Of a stretch of DNA of 9,820 nt, positions 6,352 to 9,820 are shown one piece after another (the first letter of the stretch is position 1; each line of letters starts with the position of its first letter). The notes beneath the pieces were generated by a model. It was not told where the DNA came from and ran no database searches. It saw only the letters and a program-made list of their open reading frames with translations. Source of the DNA: JAGMXM01 sp964458325 (GTDB lineage Bacteria; Verrucomicrobiota; Verrucomicrobiia; Limisphaerales; UBA1319); assembly GCA_964458325.1 (NCBI GenBank), contig CAYWIM010000122.1, positions 1-9,820 of the forward strand, read 5' to 3'. The translations under genes were made by a program, and so were the position numbers.

Positions 6352-9300
6352 TCATGGTTTTTCCGAGACGGGAATACTGACATCTTTGCACACGACGCGG
6401 AAGCCAACATTGAAGACGCGCCGCCAGGGCGGATACGCCAGGCGGGAGGCGCTGCGGCTCCGGCCGGGAGGATCGAAGAACGATCCGCCGCGGACCACCT
6501 GGCGGCTGCCGGTCGCGATCCAGCGGCCGTCGGTGAAGCGGTGCGCGAGCCGGTGGATCGCNNNNNNNNNNGGCGACGCCGCCGAACAGATCGGGCGTCT
6601 GCTTCGGGCGGGTCGCGGCGGCGCGAAGAGCACCCAGACCGGCTGCGGGTCCATTCGCCGGCGTCGCCGTGCATGGCGTGCACGCCCCATGCGTTGGGGC
6701 TATAGCGGCCCGTCTCGGCTGTGACGACGGCCCCGTCGTTGAACCGGACATCGCTCAATGAGGCGCCTTCGATGACCAGATGCTCGAGGCCTCCCGTGAT
6801 CTGCTTGCCATCCTTGCCAAGGCCTTTGCCGAACGATGAATCGGCCAGATTCGCCCACCGAGAGAAGTCAGTGTCGCGTCCGCCGAAGCTCCAGGGGGTC
6901 CGGGTGCCGGCCCGGCATGCCCACTCCCATTGCGCCTCGGTGGGGAGATCGAACCGCAAGCCGGTGCGCGCCGACAGCCAGCGGCAAAAGGCCATCGCCT
7001 GATCCCATGAGACGCGCACCGCCGGCTGCCGATCTCCATCGAGATCCAAACCCCGCGCCCCCGGCCCCACGTAGCTGGGCGCCGCCGGCTCCGTTGCGGG
7101 ATACCGCTTCGCATAATAGCGGCTGGAGTGGCGGGGATCGAACCGCCGGAACTGCTCGTTGCTGATTTCGCATGCTCCCATCCAGAATGGCTCGAGGATG
7201 GATTCGCGCACGGCGGGGCGCTCGTCCGGCTCGCCGTCCGGGTCTCCCATTGCGAACTGGCCTGCGGGGATCCGAACCAGATCGAGCGTGATGCCGTCTC
7301 CGAGGGGGATGGTCCTTCGGCCCGAGGACACGCCTCGAACCACCCACGCAGGATCGTCGGCTGTCTCGACGGCGGCGCGGTCTGCGGGAATTACCGTCGG
7401 ATTCTCCGCTCGAGGAGGGAGTGGGCAGGGGACGTCCGGGATCTGCTCCGGATCTTCCGGGGGGCCGCCGAACTGCCGCCGCAACGCCATCCGGCGCTCG
7501 TGGGCGCCATCGGGGATCGGATACACCTCGCCCCAGGTCCCGTGGCAGGGGGCGTTCAGGTCGATCCACGTCACCAGCCGGTCCCATGACTCGGCGTCGA
7601 GCGCGACCCCGCGGTGGCCCTTGCGGAGCAACTGGACCAGCGGGCTCGTGTCGGCTTGATACTCGCCCGGCATCAGCAGCGATACATCGTCCTCGATGCC
7701 CACGCGGCGAAGGTATGGGATGAGCGCGTCGTAGGCGGGCGCATATTTGAGAATGCCTCGAGTGTCGGCGAGCATTTGGGGATGGAGCCGGTCGATCCCC
7801 ATCTGGCTGATGCGGCGTCCTGCATAGTTGGGAACCTGTGAGGTTGGGCGGAGATCGAGCGGTTGGGCCTGCATCGACCCGAGGGGAGGCTGGCTTCCGT
7901 CATGGCATCGGACGCAGTGGCGATCCAGGACCGGCTGCACCTCGCGTTCGAAGTCGAAGCCGCGTGCTGGACCCCGCCACGGCGTCAGTTCGCGCGGGGG
8001 CCGCCGGGCGGCCAGGGCCGGCCGCGCGGCGGCGTCTGCGGGCCGCTCGTGGCAGCCCGCGCATGATGCGACCTCCCCGGGCATCACGGTGAACCAGCTG
8101 CGCATGAGCTGAACCGCCTGTCCCTCGTGATCGAGCGGCTGCAGCGCGATCGGCGTGTTCGCCGGCACACGGAACAACGCCGAGCCATCGGTCTCGATCG
8201 GCACTGTGCCCAGGATCCGCATGACTTCCCAAGGACCGCCATAGCCGATCCGATCCGGGCCTGCAAGGCCCGGGTAGCCGTAATGATATGCCAGCACCCG
8301 CAGGCGTTTCACCGTGCCCCGCGGCACGCCTTTCAGCCCCGGCCCGGCATGAACGTCGTGCAGATAGACGAGCCCATCCCGCCGGCTCGGATCCACCTGG
8401 TCGGGCACGATCGGAGGCGCGGGCCGCGGCGCCAGCGGAACGGGCTCGAGCAGCGCCCAGCCGGGCTCCTCCCTCACCCGCACCAGATTGTCGAACACGT
8501 CGGCCAGATAGATGCCCCAGCTTCCTTTGGGCTGGAGCCATGCCGCGACGAGAAACTGCTTTTCGCTCAGCGGATACGGGTGCAGGAACTTCGGCCAGTC
8601 GGCATCGACCAGATTATCCTTCACCCGCGGCTGCAAGGGATCTCCCTGGCCGGATATGCGCTGGACGATGCCGTCGGCCTCGTGCCAGCCTCGAGTCGTG
8701 TCGATGACGACCAGCTGACCCATCCGATGCACCCCGTGGTATCCGGACAGAATGCATAGAATCTGGCCGGCAACCTCCGGGAGCGGGCGCGGAAAATAGA
8801 GCGCGTTCGGATACCAGGAGCCGCTCCCGTAGATGGCCCGCTGACCGGCGCCGTCGGGGTTCATCAGCATCAGCTCCCGCAGGTAGATGTGATTGATCCC
8901 GGTGTAGTCCCATCGGTGGTAGAGCACCTGGCCGCTCGATGACACGGTGGGATGCAGGTCGTGGTCCTGGTCGAAACACAACTGGCGCACCCCGGAGCCG
9001 TCGGCATTCATCAAGTAGAGGGTCGCAACCCGCCGCCGGCCGTGCCAGCAAGGAACCGATTGAAACGATCCCGTCGAACCGAAGATGATTTTTCCGTTCG
9101 GAAGATAGCACGCATCAAAGCTGTCGACGTCGTCCGGCATGGCGGACACTTGGCGAAGCCCGCTGCCGTCGGAATGCATCTCGAACACCTTCCAGTTCGC
9201 GGCGTCCGATTGGGTGAACAGCAGCCGATCCCCATCCCAATGCAGGTCGATCTCGCCCACATAGCCTCCGGCGGGTGGGCGATACAAACCGCGCAGCTCG

Positions 9301-9743
9301 CCGCGCGGGCTGATGGATGAAAGCACGCACAGCTCGTTGTCGTAGCCCGTGCGCGCCAGGGACGAGTTGCACTCGTGGTTCGAGGGCATCGCGATGTCCA
9401 GACCCGGCCCTCCCCCCGCCCTTCGCGCAGGCCGGCGCTTGACGACCAGCAAAGGACGCGACTCGAGAATCGGATTCGACAGAAGGGCCTCCTGCTGCAA
9501 AGCCGCCACATCCGCCTCGATGGCCCCGCCGGTTTGCCCCGAATCCAGGCGCTGGCGCAGGCCGGCCATTCGATCCAGGAACGCCCCCCCGTTCGGATAG
9601 TTCGTGCCGTGGGTTCGGATCAGGTCGCGCACGGCCCGCTCGAGAGTTCCCAGCCGGTAGCGCGCCAGCTCGATGCCTTCCAGGGCGCGGCCGGGGGCCG
9701 CCATCAGCAGGCCCGCCGCGATCAGCCCGATCCACACGCTCAT
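6352..9743 (-). CDS. HzsA-related diheme cytochrome c protein fused to an FGE-like domain (interrupted by assembly gap)
   Basis: The product has about 1,130 residues. It has a signal peptide (1-20, cleavage near PGRA), then a helical stretch to about 100. A propeller-like region at about 115-430 has PD40/TolB-type turns (DGSGLRQVS at 192-200, ADGSGVRQL at 247-255, PDGAGQRAI at 296-304) and SGYHG (333-337) typical of the hydrazine synthase alpha-like family. CAGCH (561-565) and CVRCH (610-614) are two c-type heme sites, so it should act in the periplasm. From about 815 comes an FGE/SUMF1-like domain: RIPAGQFAMG (824-833), VSWDQAMAFCRWLS (911-924), LPTEAQWEWACRAG (933-946) and HGDAGEWTRS (1025-1034). 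The N gap interrupts it. After the gap the domain resumes in another frame (VVRGGSFF, then GFRVVCKD) and ends at 6352. The frames rejoin only if the true gap length leaves remainder 2 on division by 3, or if a base error lies nearby. The FGE catalytic cysteines are absent. It opens the operon. Confidence 0.82.
6562..6571. other. Assembly gap of ten Ns inside the FGE-like domain
   Basis: Ten Ns are a placeholder of unknown true length. Read literally, they fuse the HzsA-FGE gene to the sulfatase in one frame of 1,817 residues, which is an artefact because the genuine FGE C-terminus (VVRGGSFF to GFRVVCKD, ending at 6352) lies in a different frame. The codons just before the gap (about 6573-6640) read as an Arg-rich peptide unlike this domain. 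The distance between EWTRS and VVRGGSF is at least 44 residues plus the gap, longer than the 20-35 usually seen. The contig ends may therefore contain errors or overlap. Confidence 0.9.
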
Positions 9744-9763
9744 CCGCCGCTTCGATCCGGCGG
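9744..9763 (-). promoter_or_regulatory. 5' leader hairpin abutting the start codon of the HzsA-FGE gene
   Basis: On the mRNA strand, CCGCCG and CGGCGG form a perfect 6-base stem (9763-9758 with 9749-9744) around an 8-base loop, GATCGAAG. The stem ends at the base directly before the ATG at 9743, so the region where a ribosome site should sit is inside it. No strong Shine-Dalgarno sequence exists outside it. The hairpin could limit initiation of the first operon gene; this is inferred from position only. Confidence 0.4.
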
Positions 9764-9776
9764 CCTTAGGGTCTGT

Positions 9777-9799
9777 GCAAAAATGAATTCCGATTTTGC
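9777..9799. promoter_or_regulatory. Operator-like dyad in an AT-rich patch upstream of the minus-strand operon
   Basis: GCAAAA (9777-9782) and TTTTGC (9794-9799) are perfect inverted arms around an 11-base centre containing GAATTC; 8 of 11 base pairs of the 23-base dyad match. It lies 33 bases upstream of the operon's first ATG and is the only clearly AT-rich patch in that leader. A regulator-binding site is plausible, but no -35/-10 pair could be assigned with confidence, and the window ends 21 bases further on. Confidence 0.25.
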
Positions 9800-9820
9800 T
9801 GGAGGGGATTGGGCGGGCTG

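Noticed and set aside
4290..9743. A single 1,817-residue protein joining HzsA, FGE and sulfatase
   Set aside because: The joined reading depends on ten placeholder Ns. The true FGE C-terminus lies in another frame and stops at 6352, and the sulfatase has its own signal segment.
6352..9743. Evidence for anammox metabolism from the hydrazine synthase alpha similarity
   Set aside because: HzsA-related proteins occur in many non-anammox bacteria. HzsB and HzsC are absent here, the tyrosine heme ligand is missing, and the protein is fused to an FGE-like domain.

Overview
The window is GC-rich, almost fully coding DNA from a bacterium. The best guess is a member of the Planctomycetes-Verrucomicrobia-Lentisphaerae group, because it pairs an exported formylglycine sulfatase carrying HEAT-like repeats with a large HzsA-related (hydrazine synthase alpha-like) cytochrome c protein fused to a formylglycine-generating-enzyme-like domain. 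That is family knowledge plus inference; there is no rRNA or other phylogenetic marker here. A run of ten Ns (6562-6571) marks a contig join, so this is a draft or metagenome assembly.

Layout: 1-206 is a non-coding leader with three G/C-rich hairpins (12-115). On the plus strand follow dprA (207-1334), the DNA-processing protein of natural transformation, and a membrane-anchored TPR-like protein of unknown role (1382-3292), probably one transcription unit. A 35-base convergent gap holds two hairpins that may end transcription from both sides. The rest is a tight minus-strand operon, read from right to left: an HzsA-related diheme protein fused to an FGE-like domain (9743-6352, broken by the N gap), a secreted sulfatase (6338-4290), and a serine racemase/threonine dehydratase-type PLP enzyme (4293-3328). 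The sulfatase and PLP genes overlap by four bases (ATGA). The operon leader has a hairpin ending at the base before the first start codon and an operator-like dyad farther upstream.

How the genes may work together: the first two operon genes have signal peptides, so their products should act outside the cytoplasm. The sulfatase should remove sulfate from an unidentified sulfated substrate, often a glycan in this group. The HzsA-related protein should bind two c-type hemes and could be an electron-transfer or redox partner. Its FGE-like domain lacks the usual copper-binding cysteine pair, so it is unlikely to activate the sulfatase. The PLP enzyme is cytoplasmic, and its link to the sulfatase is unexplained. 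No CRISPR array, tRNA, rRNA or insertion sequence was seen. The most unusual points are the HzsA-FGE fusion in one operon with a sulfatase and a serine racemase-like enzyme, and a strong excess of the hexamer CTCGAG across the whole window.
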